Shown here: positions 14,724-22,080 of the stretch, piece after piece
How the letters are laid out: each line of letters begins with the position of its first letter
How positions within the stretch are numbered: the stretch's first letter is position 1
Origin: a virus
Length of the DNA stretch: 22,080 bases
Reading direction: 5' to 3' (one strand)
Virus record (IMG/VR): IMGVR_UViG_3300048837_002351
Coordinates: 1-22,080 of that record
Position numbers and translations under genes: made by a program
The notes under the pieces: model-generated
The model's database searches: none
Told to the model about the DNA's origin: nothing
What the model saw: only the letters and a program-made list of their open reading frames with translations

Positions 14724-17700
14724 TCAGGTAGTGCGGGCGCGCGCCGCGTCCAGCAGTTGCAGCAGGCGCGCTTCGTCGCGGCCATCGACGGTGGCGGTGA
14801 CCTGCTGGCCGCCCGCAGCCAGTTCGACGCGCACGGTGCGCATGGGCGTGCTGGCCTCGTTCAATGCCGGACGCGGCACGTTCGCGCCGATGGGTTGCAC
14901 CAAGCCGCCGCTGGCGAAGCCCTGCACGCTGGCGAGCGTGTGGCCTGCCAGTGCCTGCGCGGGCGCGGACAGGTTGTTGATGGCCTCGAAGAAGCCCGCG
15001 CCCAGCCGCGCGACGGCGCTGCGGTTGACCACGAACTCGCCCGGCGTGAGCATCGCGGGCACGGTGTCGGACTTGGCCAGACCGCCGCGCGCGAGGAACT
15101 GGCCGTCCAGGCTTTCCATGTAGTCGATCAGCTCGCGCTCGAGGTCTTTGCCCCAGATCAACGGCTGCGCCATCGCCTGCCGCCACGTCTGCTTGATGCG
15201 CTGGAGGTTCTGGTTCTCGTTGCCGGTGAGCGTCTTGCGGTCGATGAACTCATCCAGCGTGCGCCGATCCTGCTGCGCCTGCTGGCCGTAGTTGCGCATC
15301 GTGTCGGACTTCATGTTCAGGCTGACCGCCGCGCCGTACTTGTACTGCAGCCAGCTGGTGTACTCGTTCATCCCCTGCAGGCCGAGGTCGATCATCTTCA
15401 GTGCCTCGACGGCCTCCCGATTGCGCTTGGGCGGATCGCCGCCACCAACCTGCCCACCGCGCGCGAAGTGCGCCACACCCCGAGCGAGGTTCGCCAGACG
15501 GCCCGCGCCGTACTTGCGCACCGCCGCCTTGCGGATCACGAAGGCCCCGGCGTCGAGCGTGCGCGGCACGGTGTCGTGGTGGCCGGAGCCGGGCACGGTG
15601 CCGCCGCCCATCCGGGGAAAGGCCGGAGCCACTGCGCCGCCGTCGGCAAAGTGCCGCACGCCGCCACCCCCAGCGCCGACCAGCCCCCCGGTGGCATTGG
15701 TTTCCACCTTGGTGACGTAGATCGTGTGCGTGCTCGTGGTGTGTATGCCGTTCAGGCTCATCACCTCGGCGCGCGCCGCATCGGCGTTGTGCTGGATGGC
15801 GTGGTGCGATTCGGTCTGGATGCGATCCAGCGCCTTGATCATCCCGTCGACGTTGGTGATCGCGGCCTGCGCTTTTTCGGTGACCACCTTCAACTCGAAC
15901 TGCGCGTTCTGGTCGGCGTAGGCCTTGAGCTTGTCCAGTGCTTCCTTCGCCTTGGACACATCGGCATCGACCGGCAGCGTCTTGCCTTCCTTGAGCAGCG
16001 CCTCGTATTCCTTGAGCTTCTTCTCCGCTTCCTGCAGGTCGGCCTGAATCTGGAGCAGGTATTCCTTCTCGGCCAGTGCCTTGTCCAGATCGGTGAGAGC
16101 CTTGTCGAAGCGTGTGGTGTCGGCATCGAGCGTGAGCTTCAGGCCGTCCTTGAGCTTGGCGGTGATGTCGTCGATCTGGCGCGTGGTCTCAATCAGCGTG
16201 CGCTGAATCTCATCGCGTGCGGTGATCGCCGAGCGCGCCGCCGTCTGGTGCGCCTTCGCTTCGGCATCCAGCGTCTGGTTGAGGATTTCCTCGGACTGGC
16301 GGATGCGGTCGATGGCGTCACGCACGCCCTGTTTGCCCTGTGCCGCCTGCGTGTCGGCGTCCCGGGCCTTTTGCGCCAGTTCAGCCCGCAACTGATCGGC
16401 CTGCCGCATCAGATCGGTGGCCTGCTGGTACTCCTGCCGACGGTAGGCCTCGCGCGACTGCGCCTCCAACTGCGTGGCCTGCGACACCGCCTGTTCGGAC
16501 TGCTTGCGCGCTTCTTCGCCGCGCTTGGCTTCGTTGGTCTGGCTGGTGGCCACCTGCGCGGCCATGTCCATCGCTTTCTGCGCGAGCTGGCGGGCCTGTT
16601 CCAGTTCGCCATTGGCCAGCGCCCGCCGTGCCTGCTCTTGCATCTCGGCGATCTGGCGCTTGCGATCCTCGGTGGCCTCGTACTCCGTCATGCCCTGGCG
16701 GCGGATGTCGCGGATGCGGTCCTCCGTGGACATCGACAACTGGCGCTTGGCCTCCTCGATGCGCTGCACTTCGGCCAGATGCCGGTTGGCCTCGGCGTTC
16801 AGTGCATCGATGTGCTGACGGTACTCGGCCAGTGCCTGCGTGAGCGTCTGGCGTTTGGTGGCCAGAATGTCGTTCTCGACCCGCTGCACGTTGGCGCGGC
16901 GTTCCTCTTCGGTCTGGCCTTGCCGTGCGGCGGCGTCCTTGCGCGCCTGCGTTTCTTGATCGATCAGGCCCAGCGTTTCGGTGGTGGCCTGACGGCGCAG
17001 CGTCGCCTGCTGCGTCAGCGCCTCGGTGAGCAGTTGCGTGGACTTGGTGATCTTGGCGGTTTCGGACTGCTGCGTGCGCTCCAGTTCCGCCTTCTCCTGG
17101 TCGTAGCGCGCCTTCACCGCCGTGATCTGCGTTTGCAGATTGGCCTCGACGATGGCGGTGAAGCCCTTGTAGGCCTCGGCCATCTTGGCGGTGGCGTCGT
17201 TGACCACGCCTTGGGCCTTGCCGATGGCCTGTTCGACCTCGCCCAGCCGGGATTTGAGCTTTTGCAATGCGGCGTGAACGGCCTCGATGCCGCGTCCGAC
17301 CGCTTCCTGCGTACCCTGGCGCACGGCCTCTAAGCGCTTGGCGATTTCCTCGGCGGCGGTCGCTGCGGTGTCCATCGCGCCCTTGGCGGCGTTCGCGCCC
17401 TCCGTGGCGTCCGCGTACATCTCGGCGAAGATGCGATTCATCTCCGTCAGGCGTTCGTTGTGGCGCTGGGTGGCCTCGGCAATGGTGTCGGACGTGAAGA
17501 TGGCGGCGAACACCTCCCACTGGAAGCGCAGGTGCTCGATGCCCGTCATCAGCACCTTCACCATGAAGATGCCCGCCTTGCGGACGATCTCGAATTTCTC
17601 GGACAGCCACGTCCCGATCTCCCAGCCGATGATGGCCGCGCCGAGCACGCCGAAGGCCACGCGCAGCTTGCCGACCGTGGCGATGGCGTTCGAGACGGAC

Positions 17701-18734
17701 AGGTTGGCCGTGGCCCATGCTGCTGCCGTGGTGCTGGCTGCCGTCACCGCCGCCGCGCCCGCCGTCTGCCACGCGATGATCAGCGCCGGAATCAGGCGGT
17801 AGACCAGCACCGCGAGGCCGACTTCGGCGATGCGCTGGAGCCACTTCATCACGGTGTCGAGGTTTTCTGACAGCCACGTCAGCGCCTCGGCGAGCTTCTT
17901 GGTGAAGCCAGTGGATTCGTCGAGGCGGCTAATCCACTGGCCGAAGGCGTTGGACAGGCGGGTGAAGGCCTGACCGACGGTCATCGGCAGTTGCGCGTAC
18001 TCGGCGGCCAGTTTGTCCTTCTGGCTCATCAGGGCATTGACCACCACGTCGGCGGTCAGCCGTCCTTCCTCGGCGAGCTTGCGCAGCCGCCCGATAGGGA
18101 CGTTCAGGCCGTCGGCGAGCGCCTTGGCCAGACGCGGGCTGTTCTCGACGACGGAGTTGAATTCCTCGCCGCGCAGCACGCCCGACGACAGGGCCTGCCC
18201 GAACTGCAGCAGCGCCGATTGCGCCTCGGTGGCCGATGCGCCGGAGATGCGCAGTGCCTGCGAGATGCTCTCGGTGATGGTCAGCGCATCCTCCTGCTCG
18301 CCGCCCAGCATCCGCACCGCCTGCTGGAGCTTGCCGTAGAGGGTGGCGGTTTCCTGAATCGGCACGCCGATGCGCTGGGCAATGGCGAACAGCTCCTTCT
18401 GGGCCACCGCGTACTCGCGGCTGCCTGCGGTGGCGAGCTTCAGGCGCGCGGACATCATGTTCCAGGCGTCGGCGATCTGGACGATCTCCTGCACCTTGCC
18501 GCTGGCCCAGTTGATGGTCAGAAAGGCCAGCAACTGCGTCTTGGCCTTGGCGACCTGATCGCCAAAGGCGTTCATCCCGGCCTTGACCTCGGCCACCCCG
18601 GCGGCGGCCTTGTCGCCTGCGGTCTTGGCGCTGGAGCCGAAGCCGCCGAGGCTGCGCTCGGCAGACGTGATGGCGCGCTTGAGCCCCTCGTCGGCCCCTT
18701 CGAGCGCGACGAGGATGGAAATGCGATTCGCCAT
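14724..18734 (-). CDS. Tape measure protein
   Basis: A 1336-residue protein that sets tail length and fills the tail tube. Residues about 75-266 match the tape-measure domain of lambdoid-type phages (ATLYGKLQQAVRMLGG, then GQALSSGVLRGEEFNSVVEN). Hydrophobic stretches at about 290-375 (VGLAVLVYRLIPALIIAW, FGVLGAAIIGWEIGTWL) could insert into the host membrane during DNA entry. Residues about 430-1000 are a long Ala/Gln/Glu/Arg-rich coiled coil (ARRALANGELEQARQLAQK). The C-terminus has two copies of DTVP...(G)xFV at Asp1054 and Asp1223. The start at 18734 (MANRIS) lies two bases from the preceding stop. A tail near 200 nm is expected at the usual 0.15 nm per residue. Confidence 0.93.
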   Translation of the reverse strand: MANRISILVALEGADEGLKRAITSAERSLGGFGSSAKTAGDKAAAGVAEVKAGMNAFGDQVAKAKTQLLAFLTINWASGKVQEIVQIADAWNMMSARLKLATAGSREYAVAQKELFAIAQRIGVPIQETATLYGKLQQAVRMLGGEQEDALTITESISQALRISGASATEAQSALLQFGQALSSGVLRGEEFNSVVENSPRLAKALADGLNVPIGRLRKLAEEGRLTADVVVNALMSQKDKLAAEYAQLPMTVGQAFTRLSNAFGQWISRLDESTGFTKKLAEALTWLSENLDTVMKWLQRIAEVGLAVLVYRLIPALIIAWQTAGAAAVTAASTTAAAWATANLSVSNAIATVGKLRVAFGVLGAAIIGWEIGTWLSEKFEIVRKAGIFMVKVLMTGIEHLRFQWEVFAAIFTSDTIAEATQRHNERLTEMNRIFAEMYADATEGANAAKGAMDTAATAAEEIAKRLEAVRQGTQEAVGRGIEAVHAALQKLKSRLGEVEQAIGKAQGVVNDATAKMAEAYKGFTAIVEANLQTQITAVKARYDQEKAELERTQQSETAKITKSTQLLTEALTQQATLRRQATTETLGLIDQETQARKDAAARQGQTEEERRANVQRVENDILATKRQTLTQALAEYRQHIDALNAEANRHLAEVQRIEEAKRQLSMSTEDRIRDIRRQGMTEYEATEDRKRQIAEMQEQARRALANGELEQARQLAQKAMDMAAQVATSQTNEAKRGEEARKQSEQAVSQATQLEAQSREAYRRQEYQQATDLMRQADQLRAELAQKARDADTQAAQGKQGVRDAIDRIRQSEEILNQTLDAEAKAHQTAARSAITARDEIQRTLIETTRQIDDITAKLKDGLKLTLDADTTRFDKALTDLDKALAEKEYLLQIQADLQEAEKKLKEYEALLKEGKTLPVDADVSKAKEALDKLKAYADQNAQFELKVVTEKAQAAITNVDGMIKALDRIQTESHHAIQHNADAARAEVMSLNGIHTTSTHTIYVTKVETNATGGLVGAGGGGVRHFADGGAVAPAFPRMGGGTVPGSGHHDTVPRTLDAGAFVIRKAAVRKYGAGRLANLARGVAHFARGGQVGGGDPPKRNREAVEALKMIDLGLQGMNEYTSWLQYKYGAAVSLNMKSDTMRNYGQQAQQDRRTLDEFIDRKTLTGNENQNLQRIKQTWRQAMAQPLIWGKDLERELIDYMESLDGQFLARGGLAKSDTVPAMLTPGEFVVNRSAVARLGAGFFEAINNLSAPAQALAGHTLASVQGFASGGLVQPIGANVPRPALNEASTPMRTVRVELAAGGQQVTATVDGRDEARLLQLLDAARARTT

Positions 18735-18736
18735 CT

Positions 18737-19381
18737 TTAGTCCACCAGCCGCAACTGCTTCTCGATGGTGGCGGACAGGCGTGGGATGCGACCGGCGACG
18801 ATGCGCTCCACTTGAAGACGCCGTTTGAGCTGCACGCGCGGCACCAGCACGGCAATCGGCACGTCCGCGCCGCGCTTCAGTTTCTTGATGCCTTCGGCCT
18901 TGCGGTAGCGCCGCTTGAAGCCCGACAGTGGCCGGTCGTGTTCCTTGATGTTTTCGGCCATCAGCACGATGTTCCCCTTGGCGTTCTTGATGAAATAGGC
19001 ATTGCCGCCGCGCATCAGTTCGGCGATCTGCGCCTTGAAGCGTTTGCGGCCCACGCGCCCGTGCAGCGGAATCAGCATCCGCCCAGCGATCACGCCGCCA
19101 CGCTCGTGGATGCCAGACCACGGAATGCGCGAGCCGACGTAGAGCGCAGGCAGCCGGTTTTTGTCCTTGTCGAGCACCTTGGCGGTGAAGCCCTTGACGA
19201 AGGACTTCTTCACCACCGCCATCTGGCCCGTGACGTGGCGGCGCACGTTCTGCTTCAGTTCCGCCGCCTCGCGGGCAATGCCGCGCGCGACCGCCTTCTT
19301 GACCTTGTGCCGGAACTCGCCGCCCCAGCGGCGCAATTGCGCCTGCGCGGCCTTGCTGTCAATGCGAACGGAGATGCGCAT
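18737..19381 (-). CDS. Minor tail protein, gpZ/DUF6441-like
   Basis: A 214-residue basic protein. The first 60 residues (MRISVRIDSKAAQAQLRRW) form a helical Lys/Arg-rich region, followed by VGSRIPWSGIHERGGVI and a Lys/Arg-rich C-terminal half (KRRYRKAEGIKKLKRG). Size, basicity and position resemble gpZ-type or DUF6441 minor tail proteins, which act in tail completion; this is judged from memory and is not certain. The start at 19381 (MRISVRID) is preferred over the upstream ATG at 19429 because it makes a 23-base overlap with the frameshift extension of the chaperone instead of a larger one. Confidence 0.6.
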   Translation of the reverse strand: MRISVRIDSKAAQAQLRRWGGEFRHKVKKAVARGIAREAAELKQNVRRHVTGQMAVVKKSFVKGFTAKVLDKDKNRLPALYVGSRIPWSGIHERGGVIAGRMLIPLHGRVGRKRFKAQIAELMRGGNAYFIKNAKGNIVLMAENIKEHDRPLSGFKRRYRKAEGIKKLKRGADVPIAVLVPRVQLKRRLQVERIVAGRIPRLSATIEKQLRLVD

Positions 19382-19951
19382 GGTCTTGGAGCCTGTCGAG
19401 GGTCTGGTCGAGATGGCGGGCATCGCCACGCGCGCCGATGGCGATCAAGGAGAGCAGCCGTGCGTCGCGGGCGGCGTCCTCGCGCGCCGTGGCGGCCACA
19501 AAGCCGCGCATCTGCGCCAAGGTGTAGTCGAGGATGTCCGGCAGCCGGTGGCCGTGGGCGATCAGATGCTGGACGGTGTCGAACCAGTGGCCGCCGCCGC
19601 ATTCGCCTGCGCGAACAGGCCGTCCAGCTTGGGCATCACCGTCCGGGTAAAAAAATCGGCGTTGACCTCGATCACCTTCGCCGCCAGCAGAATCGCCTCG
19701 TCGGCGGCCAGGTCATCGACCCACGCGCGCGGCTTGCCGATGGCAATGGCCACCGCCGCCAGCAGGTCGTCGCCGCGCTCGCCGAACAGCGCCAGCCAGT
19801 CGATGCCGTCGCCGCCGATCTGCTGCATCACCGGCGTGATGGCGCGCAGGAAGGCGGGCATCTGCCCGACCTTCAGCGGCTTCACGCTGACGGTTTCACC
19901 CGCGAGCGTGATCTCGAAGGCTTGCGGAACGAGCTTGTCCAGATCGCTCAT
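19359..19951 (-). CDS. Tail assembly chaperone frameshift product, gpGT-like
   Basis: A predicted -1 frameshift at the T TTT TTT heptamer (19655-19649) replaces the last 28 residues of the short chaperone with a 96-codon extension and a stop at 19359-19361. The fusion is 197 residues. The extension includes YPDGDAQAG, then FDTVQHLIAHGHRLPDIL and DYTLAQMRGFVAATAREDAA, an amphipathic helical sequence with normal codon use, like gpT domains. It fills 19382-19561, which otherwise would carry no gene, and overlaps the next gene by 23 bases. This is the conserved arrangement of long-tailed phages, where the G to GT ratio controls assembly. Slippage itself is not shown by the sequence. Confidence 0.85.
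19562..19951 (-). CDS. Tail assembly chaperone, gpG-like
   Basis: A 129-residue protein that in lambda-like phages coats the tape measure during tail assembly. The start chosen is ATG at 19951 (MSDLDKL) because GGGAG sits at good spacing; GTG 19966 and ATG 19963 are alternatives in frame that overlap the major tail gene. The sequence PLKVGQMPAFLRAITPVMQQ and the acidic WLALFGERGDDLL resemble short chaperones. At 19655-19649 a T TTT TTT heptamer lies exactly in the phase needed for -1 slippage, after Asp in the GAT TTT TTT codons. The zero-frame stop is at 19562-19564. The frameshift product is listed separately. Confidence 0.85.
   Translation of the reverse strand: MSDLDKLVPQAFEITLAGETVSVKPLKVGQMPAFLRAITPVMQQIGGDGIDWLALFGERGDDLLAAVAIAIGKPRAWVDDLAADEAILLAAKVIEVNADFFTRTVMPKLDGLFAQANAAAATGSTPSSI
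19649..19655 (-). promoter_or_regulatory. Slippery heptamer T TTT TTT
   Basis: Seven T in the minus-strand message, in phase as GAT TTT TTT ACC, fit the X XXY YYZ rule for -1 frameshifting. Both tRNAs can re-pair fully after the slip. I found no convincing downstream stem or pseudoknot by eye. It joins the short and long tail chaperone frames. Confidence 0.85.
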
Positions 19952-19962
19952 GGTCGCTCCCA

Positions 19963-20715
19963 TCACAGTTGCACGATGCGGCCGAACTGGCCGAGCAGCG
20001 CGTCATAGGGTTTGGTGGTGTCGGCCAGCAGCGAGCCTTCCAGCTCGAACTTGTTGTATTCGTCCGAGATGAAGGAGATTTCCTTCAGCGGATCGAAGGC
20101 CACGCGGTACAGCTCGACCAGTACCTTGGCGTTGCCCTGCGCGGTGTTAATGCCTTCCAGCCGCAGGTAACGCTCCGGCACCGACTGCGTGAAGATGCCG
20201 ATCTCGGTGGTGATGCCGTAGCTGTAGGCCGCACGGAACGGCGCGGTGAGGCCGGTGGTATCCAGAAACTGGAGGGCACCGAAGTCGGTGTCCACGGTGT
20301 AGTTGGTGCCTGCGACAAGCGTCGCGGGCGTTCCCGCCGAATCGGTGACCACGACCGCCGACACCTTGGGGTGGGCGAGGAAGTAGCGGTCGCCGACCAC
20401 GGGCGTCGCGCCCCCGATGGGTTCTGCTGTGACCGTGCCGGTGCTGCCGGTGACGTGGTTGCCGTACAGGGCCAGGGCGAGGTTTTCCTTGGTGAATTCC
20501 TCGATGGTGAGGTTCACCGTGGCCGATTTCTGCTTGACCATCCGGTGATCCAGCGAACGCTGGCCGGTCTGGCTCTCGTAGTGCTCCAGCACGTCGGTCT
20601 TGAGCGAGAGCTTCAACTCGGCGACGTTGCCGGGCGAGCGCACTTCGATGGGCAGGCCGTCGATGTCGCGCTTGCCGAGGAAGACGCGCCCCTGAAAACT
20701 GGCGTAGGTGCTCAT
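19963..20715 (-). CDS. Major tail (tube) protein
   Basis: A 250-residue protein forming the tail tube. It begins MSTYASFQGRVFLGKRDIDG and contains LKTDVLEHYESQTGQRSL, TVNLTIEEFTKENLALALYG, then a middle part with VGDRYFLAHPKVSAVVVTD and TLVAGTNYTVDTDFGALQF. The end is SDEYNKFELEGSLLADTT. The middle insertion with its beta-rich pattern suggests an inserted Ig-like domain. The gene precedes the tail chaperone, the normal order. The start at 20715 overlaps the preceding small gene by four bases. Composition and codon use match neighbours. Confidence 0.85.
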   Translation of the reverse strand: MSTYASFQGRVFLGKRDIDGLPIEVRSPGNVAELKLSLKTDVLEHYESQTGQRSLDHRMVKQKSATVNLTIEEFTKENLALALYGNHVTGSTGTVTAEPIGGATPVVGDRYFLAHPKVSAVVVTDSAGTPATLVAGTNYTVDTDFGALQFLDTTGLTAPFRAAYSYGITTEIGIFTQSVPERYLRLEGINTAQGNAKVLVELYRVAFDPLKEISFISDEYNKFELEGSLLADTTKPYDALLGQFGRIVQL

Positions 20716-20930
20716 GATTTGGACTCCTTGCGGTGGGTGGTGATGGGTTTGGATTCGGTGGGCGCGCCGTCGCCTTCCGGTGGCGGCGCAGGGTTGGGCT
20801 GGCGGTCGTGGCGGGCGATGCCGTTGGCGATGAGCCAGTCGGCGCTGCTGCCATCCACGTCGAGCCGCTCGCCCGCCTTGTGGGGCTTGCCCGCGTGGGT
20901 GTGCGCTTGGGTCAGAACGATGGAAGTCAT
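20712..20930 (-). CDS. Small phage structural-region protein
   Basis: A 72-residue protein, MTSIVLTQAHTHAGKPHKAG followed by ERLDVDGSSADWLIANGIA and a Pro/Ser-rich tail. The first 45 residues resemble short proteins common between tail terminator and tube genes (AHTHAGKPYKAG...V...A.WL pattern, DUF7210-like from memory). The start at 20930 is chosen because AAGGG lies eight bases upstream; the in-frame ATG at 20939 overlaps the previous stop as ATGA and is also possible, giving 75 residues. No function is known. Confidence 0.7.
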   Translation of the reverse strand: MTSIVLTQAHTHAGKPHKAGERLDVDGSSADWLIANGIARHDRQPNPAPPPEGDGAPTESKPITTHRKESKS

Positions 20931-20935
20931 GGGTG

Positions 20936-21382
20936 TCATCCCTTGGTTGAAAGATCGGTGTCGAGCGTCCGGTAGGTGATCGCGTAGCGCGCAGGAATAG
21001 CGGCGGCCACCGCGTCAGCGTCCTCGACGTCCCACTCGCATTCCTGTTCGCGGATGCCGAGCGCCAGCCCGCCCAAATTCCGGTCGGCCAGCAGCGCGGC
21101 GTGAGCGGCGGTGAGCAGCCGGTCGGCTTCGGTTTCAGGAATAGCGGGCGGTACCGCACGGGCGAGCGCCACGAGGCGCACGATCAGCACGCGCGTGACG
21201 CGGTCGTTGGCGCGTTCGGTGATGGATTCGGACTCGGGGAACACCACCAGCGCCGGGCATCGATCCCGGCTGATGGCCACCGTGGGCGAACGGTGCAAGG
21301 TGGCCCCGAGCGTTTCCACCGGCGTGCGGACAGCGGCGAGCACCGCGAGCAGAATCTGTTCACGGATCGAATTAGCGGACAC
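20936..21382 (-). CDS. Tail terminator-like protein (gpU position)
   Basis: A 148-residue protein beginning MSANSIREQILLAVLAAVRT, with ALVVFPESESITERANDRVT and ending TDLSTKG. The pattern of an N-terminal helix, a block of beta strands (VTRVLIVRLVALARA) and EADRLLTAAHAALLADRNLG is that of tail-terminator or head-tail connector proteins. Its place between the head-tail joiner and the major tail protein matches lambda gpU. Start is GTG at 21382, three bases past the preceding stop, with GAGG about ten bases upstream. Identification by order and fold pattern, not by a diagnostic motif. Confidence 0.65.
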   Translation of the reverse strand: MSANSIREQILLAVLAAVRTPVETLGATLHRSPTVAISRDRCPALVVFPESESITERANDRVTRVLIVRLVALARAVPPAIPETEADRLLTAAHAALLADRNLGGLALGIREQECEWDVEDADAVAAAIPARYAITYRTLDTDLSTKG

Positions 21383-21385
21383 GGT

Positions 21386-21688
21386 TCAAAGCCTCGTGAG
21401 CTTGGCGCGCATCTCGGTGCCGTCGGCCAGCGCCCGGACATCGCGCACCTGATAGGCCACGCCATCGACTTCGACCGCATCGCGCACGGCCAGTCCCGCG
21501 AACACCGACGCCGGATACGTGATCGCGTAGTCGGTGTTCAAGGTCAGGCCGTCGAGCGCCGTGTCGTCCGGCCCGGAGAATCCGACCTGCTGGGTCTGGG
21601 CAGACCCGCTACCGGCAGGAAACCACCGGCAGCGCACCGTCAGGCCCGCGTTCGCGGCGGCGCTGTAGACCTGTTCGACGAGGCCCAT
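21386..21688 (-). CDS. Head-tail joining protein (gpFII-like)
   Basis: A 100-residue protein beginning MGLVEQVYSAAANAGLTV and containing YAITYPASVFAGLAVRDAVE and VDGVAYQVRDVRALADGTEM. The beta-rich pattern, length and position just after the major capsid gene fit FII-type head-tail connectors, which close the capsid portal end and receive the tail. The start at 21688 shares one base with the capsid stop (TGATG), so translation is coupled. A longer open frame to 21730 lies within the capsid gene and is rejected. Confidence 0.72.
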   Translation of the reverse strand: MGLVEQVYSAAANAGLTVRCRWFPAGSGSAQTQQVGFSGPDDTALDGLTLNTDYAITYPASVFAGLAVRDAVEVDGVAYQVRDVRALADGTEMRAKLTRL

Positions 21689-22080
21689 CACGACACCGTG
21701 AGCTTCACCAACACGCCGGGGCGGTGGCACATCGGCAGCGGGTTGGACTGCGTGTGCAGATCGGTGCCCCGGTCGAACTTGCGCGGCTCCTGCTTGGCGT
21801 AGAGCGGCTGGCCCACCGTGTTGACGGTTTCGTTGAAGTCCGCAGGCGCGAAGTAGGTGCCGAAGGTGTCGATGGTGCCCAGCGGGAAGGCATGCGCCTC
21901 GCCTGCGGCGATGAAGCGGCGCACGGTGCCATTCGCATCGGTGGCCTGACCCCGGTACTCCTCGAAGGTGATGCCGCCGTAGGTGAAACCGCGCCGGATG
22001 TCGTTGATGAGGATCGCGCCGTTCTGCCAGTTCTCGAACGCCTTCTCGACCTTCGCGTGGCCGGTGAGCGCGGCGAAGAA
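21688..22080 (-). CDS. Major capsid protein, lambda gpE type (C-terminal part)
   Basis: The reading frame continues past the right edge, so only the last 130 residues are present. It reads FFAALTGHAKVEKAFENW, then GAILINDIRRGFTYGGITFE and EYRG, AAGEAHAFPLGT, TYFAPADFNETVNTVGQPLY and THTQ-type HTQSNPLPMCHRPGVLVKLT at the end. These are hallmark positions of the gpE (phage capsid E) family, including FPLGT, YFAPAD and HTQSNP. This identifies the head type and the direction of the late operon. A shorter frame starting at 21924 is an internal Met only. Confidence 0.93.
   Translation of the reverse strand, partial: FFAALTGHAKVEKAFENWQNGAILINDIRRGFTYGGITFEEYRGQATDANGTVRRFIAAGEAHAFPLGTIDTFGTYFAPADFNETVNTVGQPLYAKQEPRKFDRGTDLHTQSNPLPMCHRPGVLVKLTVS

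Noticed and set aside
14305-15186. Longer start for the 135-residue tail gene
   Set aside because: The extra 158 codons lie inside the tape measure gene and read as Arg/Gly-rich shadow sequence; ATG 14712 follows the tape measure stop directly.
14757-17333. 858-codon plus-strand open frame opposite the tape measure gene
   Set aside because: It mirrors the coiled-coil codons of the tape measure as Leu/Arg/Gly-rich sequence and has no domain.
19255-19602. 115-residue minus-strand frame between chaperone and minor tail genes
   Set aside because: Arg/Pro-rich with no protein-like pattern; the coding frame here is the -1 chaperone extension ending at 19359.
1-22080. CRISPR arrays, tRNA or rRNA genes and insertion sequences
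   Set aside because: Looked for spaced repeats, cloverleaf-like segments and transposase motifs and saw none; a computed scan would be more sensitive.

Overview
The window is GC-rich (65% G+C in the first 60 bases) and its codon use suits a beta- or gammaproteobacterium. The species cannot be named from the sequence. It has two parts that face each other.

Plus strand, 1-4098: a RapA/HepA-like SNF2-family helicase (1-2769), an intergenic region with direct repeats and a perfect hairpin (2770-2878), a ClpP/SppA-fold serine protease of the SDH family (2879-3886), and a translationally coupled small protein of unknown function (3883-4098). The protease and small gene are clearly more A+T-rich than the helicase and everything to the right (47% G+C in one sampled 60-base line), so they probably have a separate origin. 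The stretch 4099-4334 holds no convincing gene and probably includes one edge of the prophage.

Minus strand, 22080-4335: the late region of a siphovirus-type prophage, read right to left. Order: C-terminus of a lambda gpE-type major capsid protein (cut by the window edge), head-tail joining protein, tail-terminator-like protein, small protein, major tail protein, tail assembly chaperone with a -1 frameshift extension, gpZ-like minor tail protein, 1336-residue tape measure, then a series of tail-tip proteins (135, 1200, 425, 326, 129, 622 and 73 aa). A strong intrinsic terminator at 5876-5910 separates these from the lysis cassette: a small membrane protein, a holin candidate, a SAR-type GH24 endolysin, and an Rz/Rz1 spanin pair with Rz1 wholly nested inside Rz. 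Many junctions are ATGA or TGATG overlaps, as expected for one co-translated late operon.

The most informative signals outside simple gene calling are the T TTT TTT slippery heptamer with a 96-residue coding extension in the tail chaperone, the hidden Rz1 lipoprotein, the repeated modules in the 1200-residue tail protein, and the helicase/protease cargo beside the prophage. No RNA gene, insertion sequence or CRISPR array was recognised.
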